From Psettodes erumei (Eukaryota; Chordata; Actinopteri; Pleuronectiformes; Psettodidae), in contig JAFBJZ010000371.1 in NCBI GenBank assembly GCA_016785225.1, positions 563,001 to 627,000 of the forward strand: DNA of 64,000 nucleotides, read 5' to 3'. A model generated the notes under the pieces. That model did no database searches. It was not told the DNA's origin and worked only from the letters and a program-made list of their open reading frames with translations. The number at the start of each line of letters is the position of its first letter. Within the stretch, counting starts at the first letter, position 1. The translations under genes were made by a program, and so were the position numbers. Below, piece by piece: positions 1-13,100 of the stretch.

Positions 1-180
1 CTTTTGAAAAGGAGTAATCCACGAATTCTACAACAACCTTAAATGCTCATCAATGGGCAAAGAGGACTTTTCTAGAAATCTCTAATATAACTCTATATAA
101 ATATATTCATATGCTCCTCTAGAAACCCAGACATGCTCTAGAAACTCCCAAATTTAAGGAGAAAGAACTTGAGCCTCACA

Positions 181-330
181 ACCTAACTCAACCTTTCTAG
201 AAATCCAGACATTCTTGCACAGCCTTGGAAGCTAACTCAAACTTTTCTTGAAACCCAGACATTCTTGAAAAGCCTCACAAGCTAACTCAAACTTTTCTCA
301 AAATCTAGACATTCTTGTCTTGCATTATAA
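181..330. repeat. 50-bp tandem repeat, three decayed copies
   Basis: Three consecutive 50-bp units start at 181, 231 and 281. Each has the pattern CTAACTCAA..TTTTCT, then a CAGACATTCTTG-like core, then a purine-rich end. Weaker echoes of the ATTCTTG and AGAAACCCAGAC motifs run from about 60 to 480, so the original array was longer. It lies just 3' of the last visible exon of the minus-strand tetraspanin, where the next exon would be expected if the intron is short. Confidence 0.7.
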
Positions 331-586
331 GCTTAGAAAAGTGAAAAAAACCTTCAAATCCTGAAATTCACTCTTCAAGACACTCAAAGTCTCTTGCAGA
401 AACCCAAACACTCTTGAAGAACCTTGAAAGCTCTTCACTAAATTGAAATCCTATCCTAGAAATCCAGAAAGTCTGCTTCACCTTTATTTAAAGGTTCTGC
501 AAGAAACACAAAGTATTTTTTCTAAAAATCCAGTTCCCCCAGAGACTTAAGAGCCTTTCAGAGTTTTCCATGTTTCGCTGTCTTAC

Positions 587-1206
587 CTCAGTGGCAGGTC
601 GAGGTCAGGAGCGGGAGGTTTACAGAAGCAGGAGACAGGGAGTATATTCTCCCAGTCTTCAAAACTCCGCAGACCACAACAGGAGTCCTGAGACACAGAC
701 AGACATTTGGACATTTGCATTCACTGAAAGCACATGAAAGCATATTCCTAATAATTTATTATTATTTTATTTATTACTTTTACCGAGGCCTGGAGTTTGT
801 TCAGTTCTCTCTGGATGTAATGCCCTGCTCTGTGAAGGGGAGTCACGTTTAGAAACACCTCATCCACTGCACTGTCCATCTACAGGACACAAACACAGAG
901 CATCATCATAACACATAGATGCACATATACAATCACTCAATAAACAGGTCTGTCATTAAATATTTCAGTCATTTATTTATATATCTTTTTTAAATAAATG
1001 TCAACATGCATTTATATATCATCAATATGGAGCTTACATTGCAGGCTGTGCCACTGCAACCTCTGGGGGCGGGGTTACAGTGATACCTGATACCTGATTA
1101 CCTGAGCTTGAACCTGAACCAGCGGTGAGGCAACAACCATCAGAGCCACAAACTCCACGAATATCAGAGCAGACAACTGCAGACAACAATAATCACAGGT
1201 TAGCTC

Positions 1207-1253
<47 letters not shown>

Positions 1254-1558
1254 TAATTTCTCACCAGAAGCAGCAGAGGTTTCAGGTCCAAAGACGCAGC
1301 ACAGACACCCAGAACAGACAGAACTACTGTGATTGGACCAAAAACCTGCAGGACTAGTAAACCGTCACTACTGGACAACTGGTCAAACAACTGGGAAAGA
1401 GACAAAGACAGTCTGAATGCATCACCTCCTTCACATAATGAAAATGCGTTCAAACCCAGAGCATCCCAGAACATTTGCATCCCTCCTACATTAAGTTCTG
1501 CAGTAAAGCAGTAAAGATGCAGTAAAGATTTTCAAAGCCAAACTGTGATCCTTAGCTT

Positions 1559-1593
<35 letters not shown>

Positions 1594-4416
1594 CTGATTC
1601 CCTGCAGGGCTGTGGCAGTCCTGCATCTCATTCATCCACTGAGAACAACAGTACAACTCTCCCACTCATCCCCAGATTGTTGTGCCTGCTTAGTGGTAAC
1701 TCTCAAGCCCAGCTAAACCTCTCTTCCCGAGAGACTTCCCGGCTCATTCTCACCTGTGCTCTCCTCTGACTCAGACCTGCCTGCAACAGAGCTGCTGCTG
1801 TTTCCTGTAAAGCTTCATCGGCCAAGTCAGTATTCAAGCCCGTCAAGCTGCCTCCATTTTGCATGCATGCCTCTTCCTTAGACCAGCCTCCACCAGACCC
1901 CCTTTGAACTCTTACTGGGAACTGTCCTTCTCACCAGCTATTCCCCCCTCCAAGAAAAACTTCTGCTCTAACAATCCTTGCCACAATGTCGATAAATGAA
2001 CTCTTTGGGAAACTGACAGCTGCTTGGTGTAGTATTTCTATCTGCTTCATGTATCTGCTTCTGTTATATCATTGTCTGCTCATTTTTTATTTTATTTTAT
2101 GGAAAATTATTAAAGCATGTGTTTATGTCATTTCTTATTTTAATAGTTACTATTTATATCTGTTTAACTCCCACTATGTCACAGCTTGTCTCTGGATGGA
2201 AAAAATGTGCTATAAATAAAAAGAAATACACCAACAGGGAGCAGAGTTACCACAGCTACTGGTATGTTGCCATCAATGGAAGAAAATCCAACACCGATCA
2301 TCACCACGCCAGACGCCTACAGGGATAATGAAGGGAAACATTAGAGTGTTTGTTGGGTTTCACAGAGAAGGAAGTGTTTAACAACATTCCTCTGAAACTG
2401 TTCTGCCTCCCTAAAGGCATGCTTATTGGGCCCCTGGGAACCCTGACAGCTCTTTATCGCAGACGTCATCGAAGTCAGAGTTTAAACCTATTTTGTTCAG
2501 TCTCAAGTTCTTTCTCACACCAACACACACACTTTTTTCTCCGCAGCTTGGTTTTATCTGAATACATCAGTTTTCCTGCTACTGCGCAGTAGTTAATGGC
2601 AGTAGCAAATATAAACACTGATATCATGTATTTTTTATTCATTCTGTCATAATATATAATAATATATAATTATATTTGAAGACAAACAATCAATCTTACT
2701 TATTTCCATGTGGCCATAGTAAAACCTTCATGTCATGCTGCACTTGGTTTAAAGTTAAACATGTTACACTTGCAATGCGAATTATTTCAATCAGCTGATG
2801 TATTGTAAACAATAACAACACAGCAAAACTAACAGGAAGCAGGAAAACCAGCAATCAGAAATCACAGCAGTGGAATTTTTGTAATTTTTTTTTAGCTTCA
2901 CTGAAAAAACATCAGAAATACAAATGCATTTTCCAGACAATTAGAATAGTAATGGTGATGATAATTTTATGATATAAAGTGAACTTGAAGGACAATATTA
3001 GATTTTTGATATTATTGAATGTTTGTTTTGGATATTTTATTAGCAACATGAAGGGGAATGAAAAATTAAATGTAAGCTACATGGATGTAGATGAAAGGAG
3101 AGATCAGAAGAAGAAGAGGAAAGGAAGCAAAGAGTGGAATTTATGAAACAGTTGGAAGAAGAAACAATGGAAGGGGAAATAAGAGAAACAAGAAGAGGAA
3201 ATGAATAATGAATGACATTATAATGTAATGCTATTTTCAAGATTTTTGATTAAAACTTAATTTTATATATTGACCATTTATTTATTTCAAAGAATTTACA
3301 GTGCAATAATAAACTTGCCAATATTATGTCTGTCTATGTAATGTTGAGTGATATAAGGGAAATAATAAAAACAGTAAAATTAGAATGGGAACAGTAATTA
3401 GATGGTAAAAATAAGATTTATAAAGGTCAATAAAAATGAAATAAGGGAACTATATTACATGAGAAAAAATAAGTAATGGCCATTAAACATTTAAATTAAA
3501 GTCAAGTGAAGAGGTACATTTTAAGATGTTTTTCAACACTTTCTGCACTAAAACTTTAAATATATCTAAAAGGAACCTCAGCTGGTTTTGCAGCTTCAAC
3601 AAAAAGCAGTGCATCATCAGCATAACGACACACAGTGATTCCCTGTCTACTGAAGCAGGAGGCACATAGATTAAAAAAGTCAAGGGGTCCTAAAATGGAT
3701 CATGAAGATTTATTTTATTATTTTAGAGACCAAAAACTCCAGATACATCAAAAATAGCAATATCCTTTTTCTGCTTTGGAATTTGGAGATGGACTCTATT
3801 AAGTAATACTCAGATCAAGTGATACCAAGGCTGAAAAATTTGTTGGCATTGATTTAAAAATGGAATATGAGCAATCACAATCAGTATTGTGTTTAATATG
3901 TTAAATCTTACCTCAAAGCCTGGAGTGGGCAACCAGAAAAATACACATTTCTAGTTATTTGTTGTAACAAACTGGGAGAAACTCTCTCCCTATGAAGACC
4001 ATGTGATGCAATTTGAAAAGAGATTAATTAAATTCACTGGTAAATTATGAGATGTAAAAAGGTTTTCAAAGCATCAAATTTGTTTATCAATATTGGTACT
4101 GATAGTGATCAAACAGAGTTGATACTGCACCACAGCATAGTTTTAAAACGTAATGTCTATTTATCTTTAGTAATGGAAGTAACAGATTGTGCTGAATTAA
4201 TTAAGGTTAAAAGTAAAATGAAATACATTCTGAGGGGGTTTCTCTTCTCTTATCCTTGTGTGATAAATCTTGCCTCTCTGCTGCTCAAGATTCCAGCTGC
4301 TCCACACCATATCCATCTTAAAACCAACACAGACATGCTGTTAGCAGTTAGCTTACCAGCAGCAACACGGTGACACAGATCGCAAGTCCTTGCAAGTAAC
4401 TCCTGCAGCGCGCCAT
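587..4416 (-). CDS. Divergent tspan8-like tetraspanin, partial (3' end outside window)
   Basis: Exons recognised on the minus strand: exon 1 4357-4416 (start codon at 4416, begins MARCRSYL, first membrane segment), exon 3 1265-1390 (second membrane segment, ends PLLLL), exon 4 1102-1176 (third membrane segment, 25 codons), exon 5 784-879 (32 codons of the large loop) and exon 6 587-687 (loop with the tetraspanin CCG motif, SCCGLRSFEDWE). All have GT-AG borders. Exons 4 and 5 have exactly the lengths of the tspan8 exons at 12361-12435 and 12148-12243, so the two genes are tandem relatives. Exon 2 was not found; one donor-bounded candidate, 3912-3950, looks too short. The last two exons should lie to the left of position 1. 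Oddities: the CCGAI-type motif after the second membrane segment is replaced by VCAAS, and exon 6 ends in phase 2 where tspan8 ends in phase 0. It could be a fast-evolving gene or an early pseudogene, though no visible exon contains a stop. Confidence 0.62.
1207..1249. repeat. (GT)n microsatellite
   Basis: Dinucleotide run interrupted by one TTT. It lies in the short intron between exons 3 and 4 of the partial tetraspanin, directly 3' of the exon 3 donor. Confidence 0.95.
1563..1592. repeat. (GT)n microsatellite
   Basis: About 15 uninterrupted GT units in the large intron of the partial tetraspanin, upstream of its exon 3. Confidence 0.95.
1593..4356. other. Intron of the partial tetraspanin, no further exon identified
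   Basis: AT-rich sequence in which the missing exon 2 should lie. Hydrophobic short ORFs such as plus-strand 1986-2219 are AT-composition artefacts without splice support. A purine-rich stretch covers 3080-3210. I saw no recognisable transposon. Confidence 0.5.
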
Positions 4417-4495
4417 GACTGCTGTCTGACAGAGTCCAGCTAAAATAGAAGCAGAATAAAGACCACAGCCGGCTCAGTGTGTCAGTGTGTGGATG

Positions 4496-4498
<3 letters not shown>

Positions 4499-4529
<31 letters not shown>
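4499..4529. repeat. (GT)n microsatellite
   Basis: Dinucleotide run about 80 bp upstream of the putative tetraspanin start codon, so in its promoter or 5' UTR region. Confidence 0.95.
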
Positions 4530-4530
<1 letters not shown>

Positions 4531-4593
4531 TGGATGTTGTTTAAAGTGTTTGGCTGCGGCATGAAGAACATGACCAAGTTTGGAAACTCAGCT

Positions 4594-4625
4594 GGAGAGG
4601 AGAGGAGAGGAGAGGAGAGGAGAGG
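4594..4625. repeat. (GGAGA)n short tandem repeat
   Basis: About six copies of a purine-only pentamer. The antisense reading gives a serine/leucine-rich ORF that is only an effect of the repeat. Confidence 0.9.
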
Positions 4626-5612
4626 CAACAACAGAGGAAAGTAAAAAGGAGGAGAGGTCACTCCAGGTAAAATTAGATCCAATCAAGAGGACAAGGAGTG
4701 AGTGACTGAGAAAGAAAATGAAGGCAAGTAATAAAAACAGGAAGGAGAGCAGGAAGGGCAGTTGAAAAAGAAAGTAATTTTTTGAAGGATGGAAAAGTGT
4801 GCGTAAGTGTGTATTGGGGGTGGGGGGGATTAGACCTTTCATATCAAACTCAACAAAACAGCCCAGGCGGCTTCTTAACTGCTGTGCCCTGAAAATCTCT
4901 CATTAGATCCCCGACCAGCCAGCTCGACCAAGCCCTTAAGTTCCAGCATCTTACAGGACAAGACTGTCAACAGCACCACAGCAGAATCGTATCATCTGGC
5001 ATCATCTCATCAGTCAGACCATCAAACACAACCAAAATAATAACATTTTATGAATACAATTTTCAATAACTGCTGAATGACAATCTTATGTATCAAACGT
5101 GGTTCTGGCTTTTGGGGGGAATAATGTGTTAAAACTGACTTGGCTGTGGATTCAGCCGGAAGCAGGTCTGCTGGAGAATGTGTGTGATAAAATAGCCACT
5201 ACATGGACCGAAGGGGAAAATGTTATTATTTGTTTATGATTTATCATTCATGACACCAGACCTGCTTGCAGGAGCATATAAAATACAGTGGAGTGTTTTT
5301 TGTTACAATAAGAAGTTTTAGTTTAAACACCAGACTGTACCACACCTGTTTTTTTTAATTTTCAGACAAAAACATTGTTTCTATTTATAATAGGATACAT
5401 ACTATTTACACCTCTGTCGCTGTATGGCAGAACAACAATTACAATGACTGGTTGACATATTCTTGTCATTCTCTTCGTAGTGTCTCTTATTGTGCCTTGA
5501 AAATGTGATGCCAGTGAAGCCTGTTGAATAGAATCAAAAGGAATTCAGCAGAGTCATTAAGCTCAATGCCATGTTGACTTAAGACTAAAAATAACTGCAG
5601 GGGGCAGACTGA

Positions 5613-5615
<3 letters not shown>

Positions 5616-5657
<42 letters not shown>

Positions 5658-5689
5658 AAGAGAGAGAGAGAGAGAGAGAAAGAAAGAAA
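5616..5689. repeat. Compound (TG)n-(AG)n microsatellite
   Basis: About 20 TG units (5616-5656) followed by about 15 AG units. It lies in the intergenic stretch between the two tetraspanins. Confidence 0.95.
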
Positions 5690-6064
5690 CAGTGTTCCTG
5701 CTGTCTGCTGCTCTCACTCTGAAGCGTGAGTATCTTATGCGTCAGCCCGCGTGGTGATGATGACGCCACGGTTGCGTGTGATGGAAGCCGCCATCCATCA
5801 CTGTCTGTCGAGCGTGGGGGGAAACGCGGGTACCTGCAGCGCCTCTCACCCTCCTCTGTGAGGATTTCTCGGTTGACTCTGTTTGATGTGTGGTGTGTGG
5901 CCTCCAGAGGGCGCTGCCAGGCCTTCATTCCGTTAGTGGGCATTCAGGCCAACAGTGGCACCCCGTGGAGACAATGCAAGCCCCGTTAAACGCATGCTGA
6001 TGCTCGACCTGAAATATAGACATACGATGTGTTTCATGTCTGTGTGTAATTAAAAGCAGCCACA

Positions 6065-6250
6065 CAACAGAGTTTGTTTTTAGTTTTTATGGGCTGGGGG
6101 CATTAATTACAGGACATTTTAGAGAGATGAAAGGATTCGGGGGAGAGAGATAGGGGATGGCTAGTGGTGAGGGCCGTGGGCCAGATTCGAGCCCAGGGTG
6201 CTGCAGTATAGTTGACTGAGCCAGACTGTGCGGTAGATGCATGTACAGTG
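6065..6250 (-). mobile_element. tRNA-derived SINE, minus strand
   Basis: Read on the minus strand, an A-box-like TGGCTCAGTC (complement of about 6214-6223) is followed by a B-box-like GGGCTCGAATC (complement of 6184-6194). A pyrimidine-rich body with CTCTCTCCCCC and a tail containing CCTGTAATTAA follow. This order and wording match an abundant teleost SINE class whose body follows the B box with GGCCC(A/G)CGGCCCT. A and B boxes are RNA polymerase III promoter elements. The exact family and target duplication were not determined. Confidence 0.65.
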
Positions 6251-7654
6251 TTTTTTTTACATAACAATCAGGAATATGTATGTCTGTATGCATGTGTGTG
6301 CTTTCTGTTATCTTATTAGCTGACTGAGATTTCACTCGAAAATTATTTCACTATTAATTCAGCACTCTTTTGCAGTGTGCCATTTCTTTTGTCACTCTCA
6401 ACAGTGAAGATCCAGGCCTGCTCCAGGTTGTTGGAGCACCCCTTCCAGCACAACCATGGTGCACTCTGGAGATGAGCAGACACTGACGCTACACAAAGTG
6501 TGGAGGGTTAAACTGTTGGGTTAAAATAGATATAAAATTGACATGAGAGTCAGTCACTGAACGTATATTCTGGATTATGCAAAGATGGGAATCTGTGATT
6601 TCTTTTAGGATGTAAAGTGAAGCATCTTCTGTGACATCAAACTGTATCTGTCACCAGAAATAAATTGGATGAATTAATGTTCAGAGATCAACAGAATTAC
6701 AGTTGCCATTTCTCTGAATTGACAAAATGTGTCAAACAACCTTTTGAACAAGGCTTGAAAACGAGACTTTAATGTTTAAGAACTCAGCTAATTGAAATGT
6801 AAAAGTGAGTTTTTAATACAGGCTGAACTTTTTTTTAACAACATTTCACTTATATTTATTACATGTTGAAATATAAAAAATACTATTTATTATTGGGCAG
6901 GAAGTTTCAATATGACACAGACATCTTAAAATGCACACTGAGTATGGACAGTGATGACACAACTGGGTCATGCTATGAGGTTACAATCGCAGGGTTATAA
7001 ATAAAGTTATGAGTACATTGTCTGCTGATGGCAGCACTTTGTTTCCATCAGGTCACAGCTGAATTTAAACTTTATTTAAACATTTAATCCATCGCACAAC
7101 AGGATTCCAGTGCTTTGCAAACAGTTAAGGAAATTCAGTACTTCAAAATAGTAAAGTAATAAAATGTTCATTTTAATACCTTGCTGTCTCTTTTCTCAGG
7201 TTCCTTCACTGCTGCAGAGAAATGGTGCATTAATGTCTTATTCATCTCTCTGGCTCCACTGGTTTTTATATACCTTAATATACCTGTTGCCACGGTGAAC
7301 TGTGTTTTTTTTTTTTTTTTCATTTACCTCTTAACTGAAAGTGAACACACTCAGAGCTGATTTGATGAATTCCCTGCTTTTCTCTTCTGCTTGTGTTTTG
7401 CAATTCTGCAGAAGTTTTGAGGGAACTTTTCTTGTTTTGTTTTGTTCTTTTCAGCTTTATTTTTGACAAAAACTGATGCTAGAAAATGTATTAATCCAGG
7501 GATACAATTCATGTGATGAACCACCGATTAACCTGAAGCAATAGTGAAGTATAAAACAGATTTTTCAAATGTTAAACCATATTTAATTAAAGAAATGTGA
7601 AAAATTAACATCAGATCTGATGTTAATACTATTCTATTAGGTCAGCTGTAAAAG

Positions 7655-8090
7655 AATAACTCAGATCTTTTACCAAAGTAAAAGTAGTAATACAAGGAAA
7701 AGTCCTGTTTTAAAACTTTACTTGTATAAATGTATCAAAGTATGTTTAGTAAAACTACTCATTAGGTTGGAATATTGTAAATTACATGATTGAATTATAT
7801 TTATTGATGCATTCATTTGTCCCAATGAAAATGTTGCAGCTGGTAAATATGGAGGTAAGTTTATTTCATTCTAAATATAATGCATCATCATTTATTATAT
7901 TATGATATTCATCATTAGTCGTAATCTACATCTGAAATGCAGACAATACTTAAAATACATTTTCCTGATTATACTGACAGAGTTTTACTCATTAAGTAAT
8001 ATTTTCAAAGCATGACTTTTACTTGTAATGTATGAGTATTTTTATAGTGTAATATCAGTGCTTAGATATGATCTAAATAATACTTACTTA
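7655..8090. repeat. Dispersed teleost repeat (AAGTAAAAGTAGTAATAC family)
   Basis: The segment starts with CAGATCTTTTAC and AAAGTAAAAGTAGTAATAC and later contains GTTGCAGCTGGTAAAT and TAATGCATCATC. These phrases occur in this order in a very common fish interspersed repeat that I recognise from memory. A second decayed copy lies at about 16955-17105. No terminal repeats could be fixed. Confidence 0.6.
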
Positions 8091-9963
8091 ATAGTAACTT
8101 TTGGATGTTTAAAAAGAGTAGCTTTTTCTTTAACTTATCAACTTTAAATCTGATGATCTATCAGTGTTGTGATCCAAACAAGCAGGAAAAAGAATCAGTG
8201 TATTGCAGGTTTAAAGTCAGAAGAAGAATAAGTAGATGAAGTAAAGGAATAAAGAAAAAAATGATTTACATTAAATTTTGACAGACTACATGAGAAAACT
8301 GACAGACTGGCCCATGTACATGGTGAAGTTTAGTTGACTTTTTAATTCCCATAATGATAAAAAAAGAACAGTTTGGAATTAAGTGGAGAAGGAAGGAAAA
8401 GCGAGCCCTGGCATTCATCAGAAGTTCAACATTTAACCACTTCACTGGTGAGACAGACAGAGCAGAAGTACTTCCCTTCATTATTTATTATATTTAGACA
8501 GCTGGAACATCGGTAAAACCATTACAAACGGCAGGCAGGGCTGTGGACACAGGATCACATTGGGCTCAGTATGCCAAGAATCATCGAGCTAATGGCATCC
8601 TCTGTTGTGTTTGCATCACAGCATGCATATCTGTGGCCTCCAAAAACTCTGGTCTGAAGTCCCTCAGAGCTCCTGCAGAGGAGTCCAAGGAAACATGCAA
8701 GTCCTTTTGATTTTTATCTGTCTCTCTTTTTTCAACATGTGTAATTTAACATACATTTTGGAAGCCCCTTCTTAAAAAAAAAAGAAATTTAAGAAATTTA
8801 TAAGCATCACATAATTATGACTTAGCAACAAAACATTACACTGTATCTCACAATTTAAATTTACCTACTAATAATCATTGGTTAATTCATCAGTTCTAAT
8901 CTATTCTAGTTTTTATGTCCCTGGTGGAAGTAAATTATAAAATAAAAGATTTCAAACATCATAGGCTTCTATAATATGACACTTAACTCAGTTAGATGAT
9001 AAAAATACACAAAAATTAAAACATTTGAACCAGTGCCAGTTTTTAAAAAAGCAAAAAGGTTGAGAGTGCAAAGAAACAAGACAAAGAAATCAAGTTTGGT
9101 TGCACAAGTTTGGCTCTAACCGCAATTGATTAGCTTTTATAATAACACAATCAAAAGTCAATATTCTGTAATAGAGTGATCTGAGATATTAAATTATGCA
9201 TCATTGTCAAACATATAATTTTATAATGTTTATATTGTTATTATAGCTTGTATTACTCAAAGATTTTTTTTTTTACAACAGCCCAAGTAAACCACATCAA
9301 CTTCCTGAGGATTATTTCTGGAATATTTTTTTTAAATAAGGCATGGCAGAAATGACAGTTATTATAGGTATCTGAAAGCTATGTCTTAGTGCTTACTTAT
9401 GCTACATTTTTATTTAAGCATCCTTTTGTTTTAACCCAAGGACACATTACATGCAAAATGTAAGCCACATTTTTCAAGAATTTCTCAATACTGTTTGGAA
9501 AATGTCATAAAATTTACATATGTTAAAACTTTTACCACTTATTTATTGAATTATTTAGCTTTCCAGAAGTAATGGGCTTCCCGAGAGAATGAGCTGACAA
9601 CAACATGACGATTTGTTGGCAACCATTTTCCTGAATGTTGTTCTTTAAGGCCAATTGTGTCACTGCTTGACTTATGTTATGTTATGTAGTTATGTAGCTT
9701 TGAGCCTTCCATAAAATATCCATAAAGTAGACAGGTTTTCTCTAAAGTTTAAGGAACACTCTGATATTTTCTGTTGAGATCAAGCAGTGTTTAATTTAAA
9801 TCTTTAAACCTGCTCAGTAAACTTTTCTCACATTTAAATAATTTATGTTTCCAAATGTTGCACTCATAACCTTTGCCCAAAAAGTACATATCCAAAGTAT
9901 TTTTTGAACCTGGGCTCCCCTTTGTGTCACAACAGATATCCATACAGTTCACACTACACATGG
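8091..9963. other. AT-rich intergenic sequence, nothing recognised
   Basis: Downstream of tspan8 on the minus strand and upstream of the partial tetraspanin. It has short poly-A/T runs and a TTATG-type short repeat near 9674-9700, with no coding or element signature that I can support. Confidence 0.5.
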
Positions 9964-9969
9964 TTTATT
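9964..9969 (-). promoter_or_regulatory. Candidate poly(A) signal of tspan8
   Basis: TTTATT on the plus strand reads AATAAA on the minus strand, about 165 bp beyond the tspan8 stop codon. It is the first canonical hexamer in that direction. Confidence 0.5.
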
Positions 9970-10132
9970 AATGACAAGAAAGTTCAGCCAAAATGTCAGA
10001 ATGTTCCTTCACAATAGAAGCACAGGTGTACAATAGCACTGGGTTAAGGTAGATGTTGCATGAGAATGGGGGGGGGGTGGGAATTTGGACACTGCTGCTA
10101 ACTGGATATTGGAAGGCTGCTAAGGTGGGGCC

Positions 10133-13100
10133 TCAGGCGTTAGTGGTGGCGCCGGCCTCCTTCCTGCCAATCTGACAGTAGAGAATCATGGAGAAGACCA
10201 TCCCAAAGATCTGCAGACAGAGCAAAAAATATCAGATGACAGACTTTAAAAGGAGAATTTAGTAAAAGAAAAAACAACAACAAAAAACAATCGTAAGTAT
10301 TCACTTACCACTGCTTATGAAATAAAAAGATTAATAAGTTGAGGTGTGGCAACATTCAAAAAGGATAGTTGGGATTGTTTCAAGTGGACTTCTATAAAGG
10401 TACTTCTTCATAGTCAGTTTATTACCTGCAGTAGTAAAGACTGAACAAATAACTTTATTAAAAAATATTCAATATCATATGATGCCCAGTCTGATATATC
10501 GGCCAGGAACTAGTCGTAATTAACTGCCACACAAGAAGCAGCCAAGAGGATGGACAGGGTCAGCAGCAACAATGGATTTCATTGGATTTCATCAAGCGGT
10601 TGACAATGTATAATAATGTTGAATATTCTTGAATAAAGTCATTTGTTCAGGAAATCTCCTTCTAAATGCATTTTCAAAATATGCGCACACTCCACATAGA
10701 CAAGGCCTGTTTTTATTTTAGCTCAAAATTTGCTGTTTCAGCTGCCATATCAGTACCTGTTTAACTTTTCCCATAAGCAGCAGGGCCCTACTTACTATAC
10801 TATGATATGTTTCACGATATCATTGCAAAATCCACATAGAAATGGTCAATTTTATTCCAGCTTAATAATGTACAATATATTGGCTGCCATATCTGTGATC
10901 AGGGAATTTTTCTCCTCCTCTCAAAAATCTCATATTGGTCAGACACTACTCACGCAGTCCTTCTTATAACATCTCTATGTTTGCAACGTTGTAACAAAGT
11001 AACACAGTTTGTGTTTTGTAGATTTACAGCTTTAATTTCACAGTGCTCAGCATGTGAACAATGTGTTTTGTACTGACCAGCAGGATGGCAATGGCAAAGG
11101 CAATTCCCAGTACCACTTCCATGTGATTCTCCATGAGGTTGACGATTTTGGTGGCGCAGGGCTGCAGGAGACCACATCATGATTATATATACATCACATG
11201 GTGACATGACTCATGAGTCAGTGACAGAATGGTGTTTTCTTTCTCTGCATGTTGAATTTTATTGGACAGAATTGAAATCAACAGGGATAGTTCAGAAAAA
11301 TATGAAGCTAAAAAGAATAATGCACAGTCCAAAGCTAAAACATTTGTAGAGATGTTATAGTCTCACCTCCTCGTAGATGCTGCTTGACTTGCAGTCTGTA
11401 TCAGTTTTGTTGCAGCGACAGGAGTCAGGGATCTTCTCCCAGTCTGACGGTCCCTTCATGAGCCCGCAGCACTTGAGCTGGAAGCAAAACATGACAACAT
11501 CTTCAGGCAAGACCAAGACCCACAAAATGGTCGGATGTTCTGTAAAACTAACATCAGGGCTTCAGCCATAACAAGAGGAAACCTTCCATAGCTGCAGTCT
11601 CCTTACATGACCTTTAACTTTTATATCAGTCTATAAAAAAAGACAACACAGCACAAAAGTCTCTCTTTATGTCTTCCACTACATCTCAACAGAGAAACAT
11701 AATGAAAGATTTTTTTAGCAGCTCTGGTTGAGAGAGAGTCATCCGTGTTCATATGAGCCCCCGACAGGAAAAACTGTGAAACTGTAATGTTGTATTTATG
11801 AGACTAATTGTAACCATCTATGGAAATTACACAGTGAAGTTAATCAGTTCTCTGCTCAGTATTTGTATTTTCTAATCTGAACTGGTTAAGATAAAATAAA
11901 CTATAATTTTGAGGAAATGTTCTGTACTTTCCTGTTTGACATCAGCTGCACTGTTTTATGTCTGTTATGTTTATCTCATGTTGTGGGGACCTAAATCTGT
12001 TCACACAGTAATATTACGGGGACTTAATAGAATAAAAAAAACATTAAAATTTTAAGGTTATGACAGGTTTTGAAGTTGGGGTAAGGGTTATCAGTAAAAG
12101 GAATGTAAGTCGATATAATGTCCAGACTTCATATGTGCCAGTGCTACCTCACGCTGCAGTTTCTCCAGGTCTTCCTTCACGCTTTCTGGTTGGTTTGACA
12201 GCGGGGTGAATTTTTCCAGACGCTCCTTCATCCAGTCCTTCACCTTTATAGTCAGACACACCCAACAAAAACAATCAGTCATCGTGAAGTCTGAATCTCC
12301 AGACAAACAAGCCAACAAAGTGTTGAGAGTGACGGTGAAGTGAGGATCTTCCAGCTTTACCTTGGTCTCACCCACTGCCCCCAGGATACCTGCTGCCAGC
12401 AGGAGGATGAAGATGAGGAGGAGGGTGATGAAGAACTGAGAAGAGGAAAAAACATGCTTTTTATATCTTATATCAAGCACTTTGAATTGCCTTACCAAAA
12501 ACATGCACTAAAAAGACTAGTTTTGCTGATTTTGTACAAAAGAAACCAACCCTTTTTCCAGTAAACACACAGTAATAATGTAATGCCACTCACCAACAGC
12601 AGCATGCAGCGGTTCTCTCTGATGGCTCCGCAGCAGCCCAGGAACCCGAGCACCATGATGATCACTCCAATGGCGATCATCAGGTCGATGCCAGGAAGCG
12701 ATTCATTGGTGATCTGAAGAAGTTGGAGGGGAGTTGCAGAACAAATTTTGTCACTGTGCTTTGAAAGAGCTTGGGCTGATGGTGAGCAGGACAAATATGT
12801 CTGGATGCTGAACAATGAACAATTTCATGAATGTGTTAATCATAAGACTGAGAGTCTCACCTGGTTTCCATCCTTGCTGACTTTCAGGTAGATGGACACA
12901 CCTAGGATGATACAACCACTCAGCTGAAAAAGAGTGGAGAGAGAGGGAGAGAGAGAATCATTCATAATGTATGATGCTGTAAAAAAAGTTTGCACATACA
13001 TTGTCTTAAAAGCTGAAACAAGTCAATCAGTAGTAGTGCAGTAAAATCATAAAGAATCAGAGTTGTAGTATGGTATGTCAAAAAAACGAAAAGAAAGTTA

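Noticed and set aside
2119..2328. Hydrophobic plus-strand ORFs near 2.0-2.3 kb
   Set aside because: AT-rich intronic sequence without splice sites or similarity.
3912..3950. Possible exon 2 of the partial tetraspanin
   Set aside because: It has a good donor but would code for only 13 residues and has a poor acceptor; the family exon has about 21 codons.
4482..4842. Minus-strand leucine/serine-rich ORFs near 4.6 kb
   Set aside because: Produced by the (GGAGA)n and (GT)n repeats.
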